Shown here: positions 16,002 to 22,736 of the stretch, one piece after another | How positions within the stretch are numbered: position 1 is the stretch's first letter | Layout: each line of letters begins with the position of its first letter | From: Prevotellaceae bacterium | GTDB lineage: Bacteria > Bacteroidota > Bacteroidia > Bacteroidales > Bacteroidaceae | Length of the DNA: 22,736 nt | Direction of reading: 5' to 3' | Assembly: GCA_021153165.1 (NCBI GenBank) | Contig: JAGKTZ010000031.1 | Coordinates: 1-22,736, forward strand | The notes under the pieces: generated by a model | The model's input: the letters and a program-made list of their open reading frames with translations, nothing else | What the model was told of the DNA's origin: nothing | Databases searched by the model: none | Translations under genes and position numbers: made by a program

Positions 16002-16700
16002 TTATAGTCGGCCCTCGTCGGCGTAACTATAGTAGGTATCTCCGGCGATAATAATGTGATCTACCAGGGGAATTTGAATAGCCTCGGCGGCAGCTTTCAG
16101 GCGACGAGTGATGTCGTTGTCCTGGGCGCTGGGCTGTGTGCTACCAGCAGGGTGATTGTGTGCAAAGATGAAGCGCACGGCACGGTGCTGTATCAGTTCG
16201 TAGAGAATGGTGCGGATGTCCACCAAAGTCTTGTCTGCCGCGCCTTTACTTACCAAGACATTGGCCTTCAGACGAAGGGCATTGTCGAGCACAAGGATAC
16301 GGCATTCTTCGTGCGGGAGTTCGCGCATTTGGTGTTTCAAGTACTCTGCCACACTTTCCGAGGATGTCATTCGGAAGAACTGTGCCGACTTCTCCATAGC
16401 GCGCCGATTGCCCAATTCACAGGCTGCCTTGATCGTGATAGCCTTTGCTTCTCCGATGCCCTTGAAGGACATCAGTTCCTTCAGGCTGAGTTTACCCAGT
16501 TCGATCAAGTTGCCATCGACGTGTGCCAGCAGGCGCTGTGTCAGCCCCACCACACTCTCGCCCGGCGTGCCCGAACCTATTAGGATGGCCAGCAGTTCGG
16601 CATTCGTCAGGGCTTCGGGTCCAAGGTTCATCAACTTCTCGCGCGGACGTTCGTCGGCGGGCAGTTGCGTCATCGTTAAGGGCTTTTGATCGATGGACAT
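16002..16700 (-). CDS. radC: RadC/JAB-domain protein
   Basis: 232 residues. Residues ~20-100 include helix-hairpin-helix-like segments (LGPEALTNAELLAILIGSGT, FKGIGEAKA). The C-terminal domain is a JAMM-type fold with HNHPAG (His181, His183) and PSAQDND (Asp194), the putative zinc-binding residues. RadC was once linked to DNA repair, but its biochemical role is unsettled. The length is typical of the family. It lies between the glycosyltransferase gene (38-base gap upstream) and the DUF59 gene. Confidence 0.93.
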   Translation of the reverse strand: MSIDQKPLTMTQLPADERPREKLMNLGPEALTNAELLAILIGSGTPGESVVGLTQRLLAHVDGNLIELGKLSLKELMSFKGIGEAKAITIKAACELGNRRAMEKSAQFFRMTSSESVAEYLKHQMRELPHEECRILVLDNALRLKANVLVSKGAADKTLVDIRTILYELIQHRAVRFIFAHNHPAGSTQPSAQDNDITRRLKAAAEAIQIPLVDHIIIAGDTYYSYADEGRL

Positions 16701-16738
16701 ATATAATAAGGTGTATATTACTTACAAAAAGTTATAGC

Positions 16739-17728
16739 TTACTTATAAAAATTCTTTTTGAAAGCTTCAAATTCGCCACGCTTCATCACCATACAGTTCC
16801 ACCAAGCGCGGATGAATCCTGTGCCGTATCCCGTCAGTTGCACAAAGGATGCCGCTACGGCACGCAGGCCTACGCCCAGGCTGCGCTCTGCTATCGTCGC
16901 GTCGGTCAGGATGATCAGGCAGAACAGACCCAGTGGCAGCAGACTCCACAGGCAGAAGATGGCGCCGACGAGCAGCAACAGACAGCCCAGGGTGAACACC
17001 GTGGGCAGCAGGTGTACCAATTTCAGCGTGCCGGGGTGACGTCGTGTCAAGTGGATACGAGCAATGCCCGAATTGTGCACTTGCTTGAAGAATTTCCTCA
17101 AATCCGTGCGACGCTTGTGCCATACCCATGCCTCGGGGAATAGGCGGCAGGCATAGCCACTCTTGAAGATACGTGTCGAGAAGTCGATGTCTTCGCCGAA
17201 GCGCATTTCCGAGAAACCGCCCAGAGCATTGTATACCTCGCGGCGCACGCCCATGTTGAACGAGCGGGGATAGAATTTGTCCATCTTCTTCTTGCCGCCA
17301 CGTATGCCGCCGGTGGTGAAGAACGAGGTCATGGCATAGTTGATCGCCTTCTGCATTGGTGTGAACGAGGCATGCGCACGGTCCGGTCCGCCAAAGGCAT
17401 CGCACGGCGCAGTCTGCAATTCATCCTCCACAGCCTGGATATAATCCGTGGGCAGCACCGCGTCCGAATCCAGGATCAGTACATATTCGCCCTGAGCCCG
17501 CTCCACGCCATAGTTGCGGCTTTGTCCTGGGCCCGAATTGGGTTTCATATAATAATGTACGTCCAGGCGGTCAGCATACTTCTCGACCACATCTTCGCAG
17601 GGCACAGACGAACCGTCCTCTACCACTACGACTTCAAAATCCATCAGACTCTGCTGGGTCAAACTCTCCAACAATTCGTCGACCTCGTCGGGTCTATTGT
17701 ATACGGGTATAATCACAGAATACTTCAT
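16739..17728 (-). CDS. Family 2 glycosyltransferase with C-terminal membrane helices
   Basis: 329 residues. The GT-A fold has YSVIIPVYNRPDEV at the start, VVVVEDGS (nucleotide site), the metal-binding LDSDA (DSD at 87-89) and GEDIDFSTRI (about 178-187, the ED motif before the acceptor site). Two hydrophobic segments (about 240-285) anchor it to the inner membrane. Family 2 members add sugars to polysaccharides or lipids, and the donor and acceptor are unknown. It is probably the first gene of the radC-DUF59-lpxH run. The promoter at 17734-17763 would place the transcript start at or within a few bases of the ATG, so the message may be leaderless. Confidence 0.9.
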   Translation of the reverse strand: MKYSVIIPVYNRPDEVDELLESLTQQSLMDFEVVVVEDGSSVPCEDVVEKYADRLDVHYYMKPNSGPGQSRNYGVERAQGEYVLILDSDAVLPTDYIQAVEDELQTAPCDAFGGPDRAHASFTPMQKAINYAMTSFFTTGGIRGGKKKMDKFYPRSFNMGVRREVYNALGGFSEMRFGEDIDFSTRIFKSGYACRLFPEAWVWHKRRTDLRKFFKQVHNSGIARIHLTRRHPGTLKLVHLLPTVFTLGCLLLLVGAIFCLWSLLPLGLFCLIILTDATIAERSLGVGLRAVAASFVQLTGYGTGFIRAWWNCMVMKRGEFEAFKKNFYK

Positions 17729-17733
17729 AACTG

Positions 17734-17763
17734 CGAAATTAGTAAAAGGTGGGGGATGAGCAA
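17734..17763 (-). promoter_or_regulatory. Promoter for the glycosyltransferase operon
   Basis: Minus-strand TTG (17761-17763), 19 bases, then TAATTTCG (17734-17741), one base from consensus. The box ends only 5 bases before the start codon at 17728. A short hairpin (CTCCTTTTT 17773-17781 with AAAAAAGGGAG 17785-17795) lies directly upstream. Confidence 0.55.
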
Positions 17764-17917
17764 AATTTATTTCTCCTTTTTGTCAAAAAAGGGAGCAAAT
17801 GACACTGCGGGTAGAGCGGAAAAGTGCATGAGAAGAAGACAAAATCGCATAGGGTAGGGTGCATATTTTTGCAACTTGACCTGCATATATGCAAGTGTTA
17901 ACGGATGTGAACGAGAT

Positions 17918-17948
17918 TTGCATTTCGACGAAAAATGTTGTATCTTTG
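17918..17948 (+). promoter_or_regulatory. Promoter inside repeat copy C
   Basis: TTG (17918-17920), 20 bases, TATCTTTG (17941-17948). It matches the promoter of copy A in boxes, spacing and surrounding sequence (TTTGCATTTCGACGAAAAA). No ORF follows; the first transcribed feature would be hairpin 1. Confidence 0.6.
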
Positions 17949-17952
17949 TAAT

Positions 17953-18100
17953 AGCATATAGGGGAGAGCGGTGAAATGTCGCTTTCCCCTTGTTTTTTGC
18001 TCCAATTTTAGGCGAAAAAAGTCAAGACCTCGTAAAAATTATCCTAGGGTTTGTTGAAATTATCCCAGGGAAAGTTTTCACGAGGTCTTGACTTTTTATT
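17953..18100 (+). ncRNA. Candidate two-hairpin small RNA from repeat copy C
   Basis: Starting a few bases after the -7 box, the predicted RNA begins with a 10-bp hairpin (GGGGAGAGCG with CGCTTTCCCC) followed by TTGTTTTTTG, which has the form of an intrinsic terminator. A long hairpin with an 18-bp outer stem and a T-run end follows. Differences from copy A in hairpin 1 fall mainly in the loop or turn a G-C pair into a wobble, as expected if structure is kept. Expression is inferred. Confidence 0.3.
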
Positions 18101-18227
18101 TTTTTGCCTACTTGCAGTATGATTTTTCCAGCGTCAAGTCACCTCCAAAGTATAAACTTTGTTAAAAATACACTTGGGTGATGTGGGAAAATGTAGGCGC
18201 TGATGGCATAATTATGCAGTGCGGAGT

Positions 18228-18914
18228 CTACTCGCCCTCGAAGTGCCTCCAAATGCCCAGTGTGGGGTAGGACGCAGTGACGCTGATGAGCTGATGAGAT
18301 ACGGGGTGTTCGAACGAGATGTGGCGAGCGTGCAGGCAGATGCTGCCGTCGGGATTGCTGCGCGGAGCACCATATTTCAAGTCGCCGTGGATGGGCGCAA
18401 AGGTGTGTGACAGCTGGCAGCGTATTTGATGGTGACGACCTGTGTGCAGGTTGACTTCGACCAGGGTGTAGCGCTCGGACGAGGCGATGTGTCGGCAGTC
18501 GAGCAGGGCTTGCTTGGCCCCCTGTGTGCCAGCACTGCGGACGTACGATTTGTTTTGCTTTTCGTTGCGCCATATCCAATGTTCCAACGCCGTCACCTCC
18601 ACAGGTACGGGCCTGCGAAGTGCTGCTGTCGGGAGCAGGGCATGGTAGGTCTTGTGCACGGTGCCTTTCTTGAACATTTCGCACAGACGCGAGAGCGCTT
18701 TGCTAGTCTTCGCAAAGACAACGATGCCGCTGACGGGGCGGTCCAGTCGGTGCGCTACGCCCAGGAATACATTGCCCGGCTTAGCATATTTTTCCTTCAA
18801 ATAGGCTTTGATGATTTCGGGCAGTGGGGTGTCGCCTGTTTTGTCGCCTTGCACGATTTCGCCCGCGGCTTTGTTGACGATGATGATATGATTGTCTTCG
18901 TAGAGTATGGTCAT
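18228..18914 (-). CDS. RluA-family RNA pseudouridine synthase
   Basis: 228 residues, without the N-terminal S4 domain present in some RluA-family members. The family converts specific uridines in rRNA or tRNA to pseudouridine. The catalytic motif HRLDRPVSGIVVFAKTS puts the nucleophile at Asp58. KTYHALL and the later VNLHTGRHHQIRCQLS motif complete the usual active-site set. The C-terminus is normal. Which RNA position it modifies cannot be read from sequence, so no numbered symbol is given. It starts 91 bases after the fabG stop, behind a terminator hairpin; repeat copy C lies about 120 bases beyond its own stop. Confidence 0.92.
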   Translation of the reverse strand: MTILYEDNHIIIVNKAAGEIVQGDKTGDTPLPEIIKAYLKEKYAKPGNVFLGVAHRLDRPVSGIVVFAKTSKALSRLCEMFKKGTVHKTYHALLPTAALRRPVPVEVTALEHWIWRNEKQNKSYVRSAGTQGAKQALLDCRHIASSERYTLVEVNLHTGRHHQIRCQLSHTFAPIHGDLKYGAPRSNPDGSICLHARHISFEHPVSHQLISVTASYPTLGIWRHFEGE

Positions 18915-18930
18915 TACACTAAATTCGGGA

Positions 18931-18980
18931 ACAAGAAAGCGAGCAGGCCAGTCTCATCGTCCAGCTGCTCGCCCTCTTGT
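18931..18980 (-). terminator. Intrinsic terminator after fabG
   Basis: GCGAGCAG (18939-18946) pairs exactly with CTGCTCGC (18965-18972), and outer ACAAGA (18931-18936) pairs with TCTTGT (18975-18980) across a 2x2 internal loop. On the minus strand the GC stem is followed by TTTCTTGTT. It lies between the fabG stop and the pseudouridine synthase start. Confidence 0.65.
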
Positions 18981-19005
18981 GTTTGAATGTTTATCAAAGA
19001 AAAAA

Positions 19006-19752
19006 TTACATATTCATACCGCCATCTACCTGGAGCACTTGGCCTGTGACGTAAGCAGCCAGGTCGGATGCCAAGAAGGTAGCTACATTAGCGATATCTT
19101 CTGGTTGTCCACCGCGGCGAAGGGGGATCTTCTTTGCCCAGTCTGCGCGTACTTCGTCGGGCAAAGCTGCGGTCATCGCAGTCTCAATGAACCCAGGAGC
19201 GATAGCATTGGCACGGATGCCGCGGCTACCCATTTCTTGGGCTACACTCTTAGCCAAAGCGATCATACCAGCCTTTGATGCGGCATAGTTGCTTTGTCCT
19301 GCATTGCCGTGTACACCTACGACGCTAGCCATATTGATGATAGAACCGCTGCGTTGGCGCATCATGATGGGGGTACATGCGTGGATGAAGTTGAAAGCAG
19401 ATTTCAGATTGACATTGATCACTGCGTCCCATTGTGCTTCGGTCATACGCATCATCAGACCATCCTTAGTGATGCCAGCATTGTTTACCAATATATCAAT
19501 AGAGCCAAAGTCTTTGTGAACTTGACCTACAACTTCTGCTGTTTGTGCAAAGTCTGCTGCATTGCTTGCATAGGCCATACACTTTACACCTTTTGCTTCG
19601 ATCTCAGCCTTTGTAGCTTCGCCGTTTTCGTCGATGATAAGGTCGGTAAAGGCAATGTTTGCACCTTCTTCTGCAAATTTCAATGCGATAGCCTTTCCGA
19701 TACCGCGTGCAGCACCTGTGACGAGTGCTGTCTTACCTGTTAAAAGTCCCAT
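19006..19752 (-). CDS. fabG: 3-oxoacyl-[acyl-carrier-protein] reductase (SDR family)
   Basis: 248-residue short-chain dehydrogenase. The cofactor motif TGAARGIG is at residues 12-19, NNAG follows in LVNNAGITKDGLMMRM, and the catalytic residues are Ser143, Tyr156 and Lys160 (SNYAASK). ITKDGLMMRM and PGFIETAMT are typical of FabG, the NADPH-dependent reductase of fatty acid elongation. The C-terminus VTGQVLQVDGGMNM is also FabG-like. It starts 94 bases after a TetR regulator on the same strand, and I see no convincing promoter between them, so the two are probably cotranscribed. Another SDR specificity is possible. Confidence 0.92.
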   Translation of the reverse strand: MGLLTGKTALVTGAARGIGKAIALKFAEEGANIAFTDLIIDENGEATKAEIEAKGVKCMAYASNAADFAQTAEVVGQVHKDFGSIDILVNNAGITKDGLMMRMTEAQWDAVINVNLKSAFNFIHACTPIMMRQRSGSIINMASVVGVHGNAGQSNYAASKAGMIALAKSVAQEMGSRGIRANAIAPGFIETAMTAALPDEVRADWAKKIPLRRGGQPEDIANVATFLASDLAAYVTGQVLQVDGGMNM

Positions 19753-19846
19753 AGTTGTGATTTTTTGTTATGGTAATTAAATTTGTTTCTTTGTAAATGA
19801 TAGGCAGCGCCAAATGTGGGTGTGTTCAGCAAAAATCAACTTGGCT

Positions 19847-20431
19847 TTATGCCGCACCAAGCATTCTGCGCACAATTTCTTTTACGATAGGATAAGTCTC
19901 CTCCTCAGTCAGCCCTCCGCCCAATCTGTTGAAGATATAGGGTACTTCCAGTCCCTTGATGGTATAGTGGATGATTTCTGCCATTAGGCTGATGTGGTCA
20001 ATGTTTAATGCGCCCTTTTCTACGCCCTCTGTCAGAACTTGGTTGAGTAGGCGAATTTCTTCAGCATCAAATGCTTTTCTGACGCCCTCAACCTTCCAAA
20101 TGTTGCGAAAAAACTCTGCACGCAGTGAGCCATTTCTGGATACCGTCTCGCGTATCATGTGGAGGTGGGTGTAAACCAGTTGGAAGACTTTTTCCAATGG
20201 ATCTACCAGCATTGCAGCTACTTCGTCCATCTTTTCAGACATCAGTTTCAACTCGTGCTCGATGACTGCATAGTAGACGTCTTCTTTGCTGCGGAAGTAA
20301 GTGTATAGTGTGCGTCGGCCCTTGCCTGAAGCCAGGGCGATGTCGTTCATCGTTGTTGCTTCGATACCATTTTTGGCAAAGAGTTCGCGAGCTACGTCGA
20401 CGAGCAAAGCACGGGTTTTAGGAGTAGACAT
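19847..20431 (-). CDS. TetR-family transcriptional regulator
   Basis: 194 residues. The N-terminal HTH domain has ARELFAKNGIEATTMNDIA, then SGKGRRTLYTYFRSKEDVYY, the standard TetR recognition helix. The remaining ~140 residues form an all-helical ligand domain of unknown specificity. It precedes fabG, a pairing that suggests control of a lipid or acyl-chain related gene and of itself. A consensus promoter with a 9-bp inverted-repeat operator immediately downstream (20486-20518) supports autoregulation. The TetR ligand could be an acyl compound, but that is inference. Confidence 0.92.
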   Translation of the reverse strand: MSTPKTRALLVDVARELFAKNGIEATTMNDIALASGKGRRTLYTYFRSKEDVYYAVIEHELKLMSEKMDEVAAMLVDPLEKVFQLVYTHLHMIRETVSRNGSLRAEFFRNIWKVEGVRKAFDAEEIRLLNQVLTEGVEKGALNIDHISLMAEIIHYTIKGLEVPYIFNRLGGGLTEEETYPIVKEIVRRMLGAA

Positions 20432-20485
20432 GTCTGTAGTCTATAATTAAAGTTGTGGCGTGTTTGATTTGATGTCTAAAAAATA

Positions 20486-20518
20486 CACTTGCACAAATTT
20501 TGTATTTTCGTGCAAGTG
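20486..20518. promoter_or_regulatory. Operator-like inverted repeat of the tetR-fabG promoter
   Basis: CACTTGCAC (20486-20494) and GTGCAAGTG (20510-20518) are exact inverted repeats with a 15-base spacer. The right arm touches the -7 box, and a further half-site AAGTGCAAAA overlaps the TTG box (20541-20550). This is the usual position of an autorepressor site. Confidence 0.6.
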
Positions 20519-20548
20519 CAAAGGTATATCTTTTATTTATAAGTGCAA
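20519..20548 (-). promoter_or_regulatory. Consensus promoter for tetR-fabG
   Basis: Minus-strand TTG (20546-20548), 19 bases, TACCTTTG (20519-20526). The leader to the ATG at 20431 would be about 80 bases and would contain the operator repeat as a hairpin. Confidence 0.7.
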
Positions 20549-20573
20549 AATGTTTTGTCGTGGAAATCTTCCA

Positions 20574-22271
20574 TTACTTTGCAAATTCTAATGTTTTTGC
20601 CAAAGCTGCTGCCCTTTCCAGTGCTACATTGATATTGGGACAAATGTTTTCTTTGCCCAGCATTTCACAGAAGCCTGCATGTTCCAATACTGCATAGACA
20701 TTGGGAGTGACACCAGAAAGTACGATCTGTGTGCCCTCGCGACGGTTCATGTTGCAGAGGTTTTGCAGATTGTGAATACCAGTCGAGTCAATGAATGGAA
20801 CACGGCGCATACGGATGATGCGTATCTTGGGATGATTGTCCATCGCCGCCATAATTTCTTCAAACTTGTTGGCAATGCCGAAGAAGTAAGGACCATTGAT
20901 TTCGTACACCTCCACGTGTTCGGGAATGATCAGGTGCTCTTCGTCGTGCAGTTGGATGTCGCTCTCCTTGTTGGGGTCGATTTCGTCTGCGATCACCTTG
21001 ATTTGTGTCGTCTCTGCCATACGTTTCATGAAGAGTAAGCATGCGATGAGCAAGCCCACCTCGATAGCCACCGTCAGGTCGAAGATGACGGTCAACAGGA
21101 AGGTAATGATGAGCACGGCTACGTCGCTCTTGGGATTCTTCATCAACTCGCGGAACGTGCGCCAACCGCTCATATTATAGGATACAACGACTAGTACGCC
21201 AGCCAAGCATGCCATGGGGATATAGGCAGCTAGCGGCATCAACAACAAGAATACTGCGAGCAACACTACAGCATGTATGATACCAGCCACAGGGGTGCGT
21301 CCGCCATTGTTGATATTAGTCATCGTACGAGCAATAGCACCTGTTGCGGGGATACCACCAAAGAGCGGTGTACAAAGGTTGGCTACACCCTGGCCTATCA
21401 ATTCCTGGTTGGAGTCATGATGGTCGCCACAAGCACCGTCGGCTACTGTTGCCGAGAGTAAACTTTCGATAGCACCCAATACAGCAATTACCATCGCTGT
21501 GGGGAAGAGCAGTTTCACTTGTTCCCATGTGATATTCGGCATAGTCAACTCGGGAATGCGCGCCTTGATTTCACCAAATTTGTCGCCGATGGTTTTCACT
21601 GATTCTATACCTGCATACTCCTTCAGCAGGAAGACAATCACCGTCATCAATACGATAGCCACCAACGATCCGGGGATTTTCTTCGAGAATTTAGGTGTCA
21701 GGGCAATAACCACGATGCTCAAGATACCCACCAAGGTTGAGAGCCAATCCACCTGAGTGATATGTTTAGCGTAGACGCTCCATTTGGCAATGAAGTCTGC
21801 TGGTACATTCTCGATGTTCATACCCAGCAAATCGTTGATTTGTGTGGCGAAAATAGTCACTGCAATACCGCTGGTGAAACCTACTACGATGGGGTAGGGG
21901 ATAAACTTGATGATTGTGCCTAGGCGGAAGACGCCCAGCATAATCAGAAATACACCTGCAATCATTGTCGCAATCATCAGCCCTGATAGGCCAAATTGCT
22001 GGATCACACCGTAAATGATCACGATGAAAGCGCCCGTCGGTCCGCCGATTTGTACACGTGACCCACCCAGTGCCGAGATGATGAAACCCGCTACGATAGC
22101 AGTGATGATACCCTGCTCAGGAGATACACCCGAAGCGATACCAAAGGCAATAGCCAGGGGCAATGCCACGATACCCACGATCAAGCCCGCCATAGCGTCG
22201 GCCGCAAACTTTTCCTTACTATATGAGCGTAAGTCTGTCAGCAAGCGTGGAGTGAAATGAAAGTTTTTCAT
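20574..22271 (-). CDS. SulP-family anion transporter with STAS domain
   Basis: 565 residues. Ten or more membrane helices span about 25-415, with the SulP features PLAIAFGIASGVSPEQG, GGSRVQIGGPTGAFIVI, IGQGVANLCTPLFGGIPATG and the Glu in GAIESLLSA. A cytoplasmic STAS domain (about 450-555) has RRVPFIDSTGIHNL, with Ser496 at the position phosphorylated in some STAS proteins. SulP proteins move sulfate, bicarbonate or other anions, and the substrate is not predictable here; no sulfate-assimilation or carbonic anhydrase gene is adjacent. A -7 box (TAAATTTG) lies 28 bases before the start codon. It ends 142 bases before tetR. Confidence 0.92.
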   Translation of the reverse strand: MKNFHFTPRLLTDLRSYSKEKFAADAMAGLIVGIVALPLAIAFGIASGVSPEQGIITAIVAGFIISALGGSRVQIGGPTGAFIVIIYGVIQQFGLSGLMIATMIAGVFLIMLGVFRLGTIIKFIPYPIVVGFTSGIAVTIFATQINDLLGMNIENVPADFIAKWSVYAKHITQVDWLSTLVGILSIVVIALTPKFSKKIPGSLVAIVLMTVIVFLLKEYAGIESVKTIGDKFGEIKARIPELTMPNITWEQVKLLFPTAMVIAVLGAIESLLSATVADGACGDHHDSNQELIGQGVANLCTPLFGGIPATGAIARTMTNINNGGRTPVAGIIHAVVLLAVFLLLMPLAAYIPMACLAGVLVVVSYNMSGWRTFRELMKNPKSDVAVLIITFLLTVIFDLTVAIEVGLLIACLLFMKRMAETTQIKVIADEIDPNKESDIQLHDEEHLIIPEHVEVYEINGPYFFGIANKFEEIMAAMDNHPKIRIIRMRRVPFIDSTGIHNLQNLCNMNRREGTQIVLSGVTPNVYAVLEHAGFCEMLGKENICPNINVALERAAALAKTLEFAK

Positions 22272-22298
22272 ATCTGAATATTAATACTTATTTTGACG

Positions 22299-22306
22299 CA
22301 AATTTA
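22299..22306 (-). promoter_or_regulatory. -7 box TAAATTTG for the SulP gene
   Basis: A full match to TAnnTTTG on the minus strand, 28 bases before the start codon. No TTG lies 19-21 bases upstream. An inverted repeat TTGGAC (22325-22330) / GTCCAA (22369-22374) sits where the -33 box would be and might be a regulator site. Confidence 0.45.
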
Positions 22307-22480
22307 GATATTTTTATGGAGAAATTGGACACACTTATCTCTACTTCGTAAAATTGTGTAGAAAAGCAGTCCAAATTTATAAATATTGTTTCCCGGAGTT
22401 GGCAAAATGCATCTTATTGCTCTTCTTGTAGTGATCAGGCGAAGGAATACTACACATATTTTATATCTTCAAAATATCAA

Positions 22481-22567
22481 GAAAAAAAGTCAAGACCTTG
22501 TAAAAATAAAGTCTAATGTTTTTTAAACGAGACGTCGCGAAATTTTTACAAGGTCTTGACTTTTTTT
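22481..22567. repeat. Interspersed repeat element, hairpin-only copy D
   Basis: Arms 22482-22507 and 22542-22567 are exact 26-base reverse complements built from AAAAAAAGTCAAGACCTTGT. The 34-base centre contains ACGAGACGTCGCGAAAT, the same module as in copy B (12472-12491) on the opposite strand, itself followed by T-runs on both sides. The element lies in the 465-base stretch upstream of the SulP gene and could also end transcription from either direction. Apart from this, the SulP -7 box and the rightward promoter near the edge, I see nothing else in that stretch. Confidence 0.7.
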
Positions 22568-22632
22568 GCGCTCAAAACTGATACGTATGATAAAGCAATA
22601 TTATTATTAAGTTTTTTTTATTTCATCAGGTG

Positions 22633-22662
22633 TTGCTTGTCTCCTTTTTTGTCGTATTTTTG
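22633..22662 (+). promoter_or_regulatory. Rightward consensus promoter near the window edge
   Basis: TTG (22633-22635), 19 bases, TATTTTTG (22655-22662). It probably drives a plus-strand gene that starts at or beyond the edge. An ATG at 22716 opens a frame to the window end, and a seven-codon ORF begins at 22691. Confidence 0.5.
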
Positions 22663-22736
22663 CTCGAAGGTGAAATTTCTTTCGCTCGTGATGAAAAATA
22701 TTCAAGAAACTTGATATGTTTTCGCTCGCTTATTCG

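Larger units (their letters stand above)
17860..18107 (+). repeat. Interspersed repeat element, full-length copy C
   Basis: Second full-length copy, oriented on the plus strand, opposite to its neighbouring genes. In order: TTTGCAACTT; GTTAACGGATGT (17897-17908); a promoter (17918-17948); hairpin 1 GGGGAGAGCG/CGCTTTCCCC followed by TTGTTTTTTG; TTTTAGGCG; then hairpin 2 with arms 18016-18033 and 18080-18097 (exact reverse complements) and an inner CCTAGGG/CCCAGGG stem; finally TATTTTTTTGCC. It lies in the 499-base gap between the pseudouridine synthase and glycosyltransferase genes. The rest of that gap shows only small imperfect inverted repeats near 18120-18200. Confidence 0.75.

Noticed and set aside
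18139..18684. 181-codon minus-strand ORF overlapping the pseudouridine synthase
   Set aside because: It is another frame of the same gene and runs into the repeat-rich spacer; Arg/His/Ser/Pro-rich with no domain.
1..22736. tRNA, rRNA, transposase or prophage genes
   Set aside because: I looked on both strands for clover-leaf ends, rRNA-like blocks and transposase or integrase motifs in the translations, and saw none.

Overview
The window is chromosomal DNA of a member of the Bacteroidota, most likely order Bacteroidales. The evidence is the gene families (a two-receiver/PPDK-N fusion, a lipid A LpxH, a ComEC with a decayed C-terminus, a SufT-like DUF59 protein) and the promoters: many intergenic regions carry the Bacteroidota pattern TTG-N19/20-TAnnTTTG, while E. 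coli-type boxes and strong Shine-Dalgarno sequences are rare. I cannot name the genus. I see no tRNA, rRNA, CRISPR array, transposase or phage gene.

Layout. Bases 1-2913 hold a 5'-truncated helix-turn-helix regulator and comEC on the plus strand. They converge on a long block of minus-strand genes. From right to left (the direction of transcription) these are: a SulP anion transporter with a STAS domain; a TetR regulator with a clear promoter/operator, followed by a FabG-type reductase; an RluA-family pseudouridine synthase; a glycosyltransferase-radC-sufT-like-lpxH-ABC ATPase-ABC permease run that reads like an operon; a 987-residue receiver/PPDK-N fusion; gdhA; an unknown lipoprotein with a long structured leader; corA; and a DUF349 repeat protein. 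Most genes are housekeeping: nitrogen assimilation (gdhA), ion transport (corA, sulP), lipid A synthesis (lpxH), RNA modification, Fe-S maturation.

The unusual content is between the genes. Four intergenic regions (about 7529-7767, 12391-12515, 17860-18107, 22481-22567) carry members of one interspersed repeat family built around GTCAAGACCTTGT and its complement, arranged as long A/T-flanked hairpins. Two members, in opposite orientation, are full-length copies of about 240 bp. Besides the long hairpin they contain a consensus promoter and a second GC-rich hairpin followed by a T-run, so they look like mobile, self-transcribed small-RNA units. The other two carry only the hairpin half, with a different central module shared between them. 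This is the best candidate for an undescribed element.

Other signals are a 128-nt nested palindrome in the lipoprotein leader, a possible 196-bp MITE-like insertion with a 12-bp direct repeat between comEC and the DUF349 gene, an autoregulatory operator upstream of tetR, and a probably leaderless glycosyltransferase mRNA. All alignments and pairings were done by eye.
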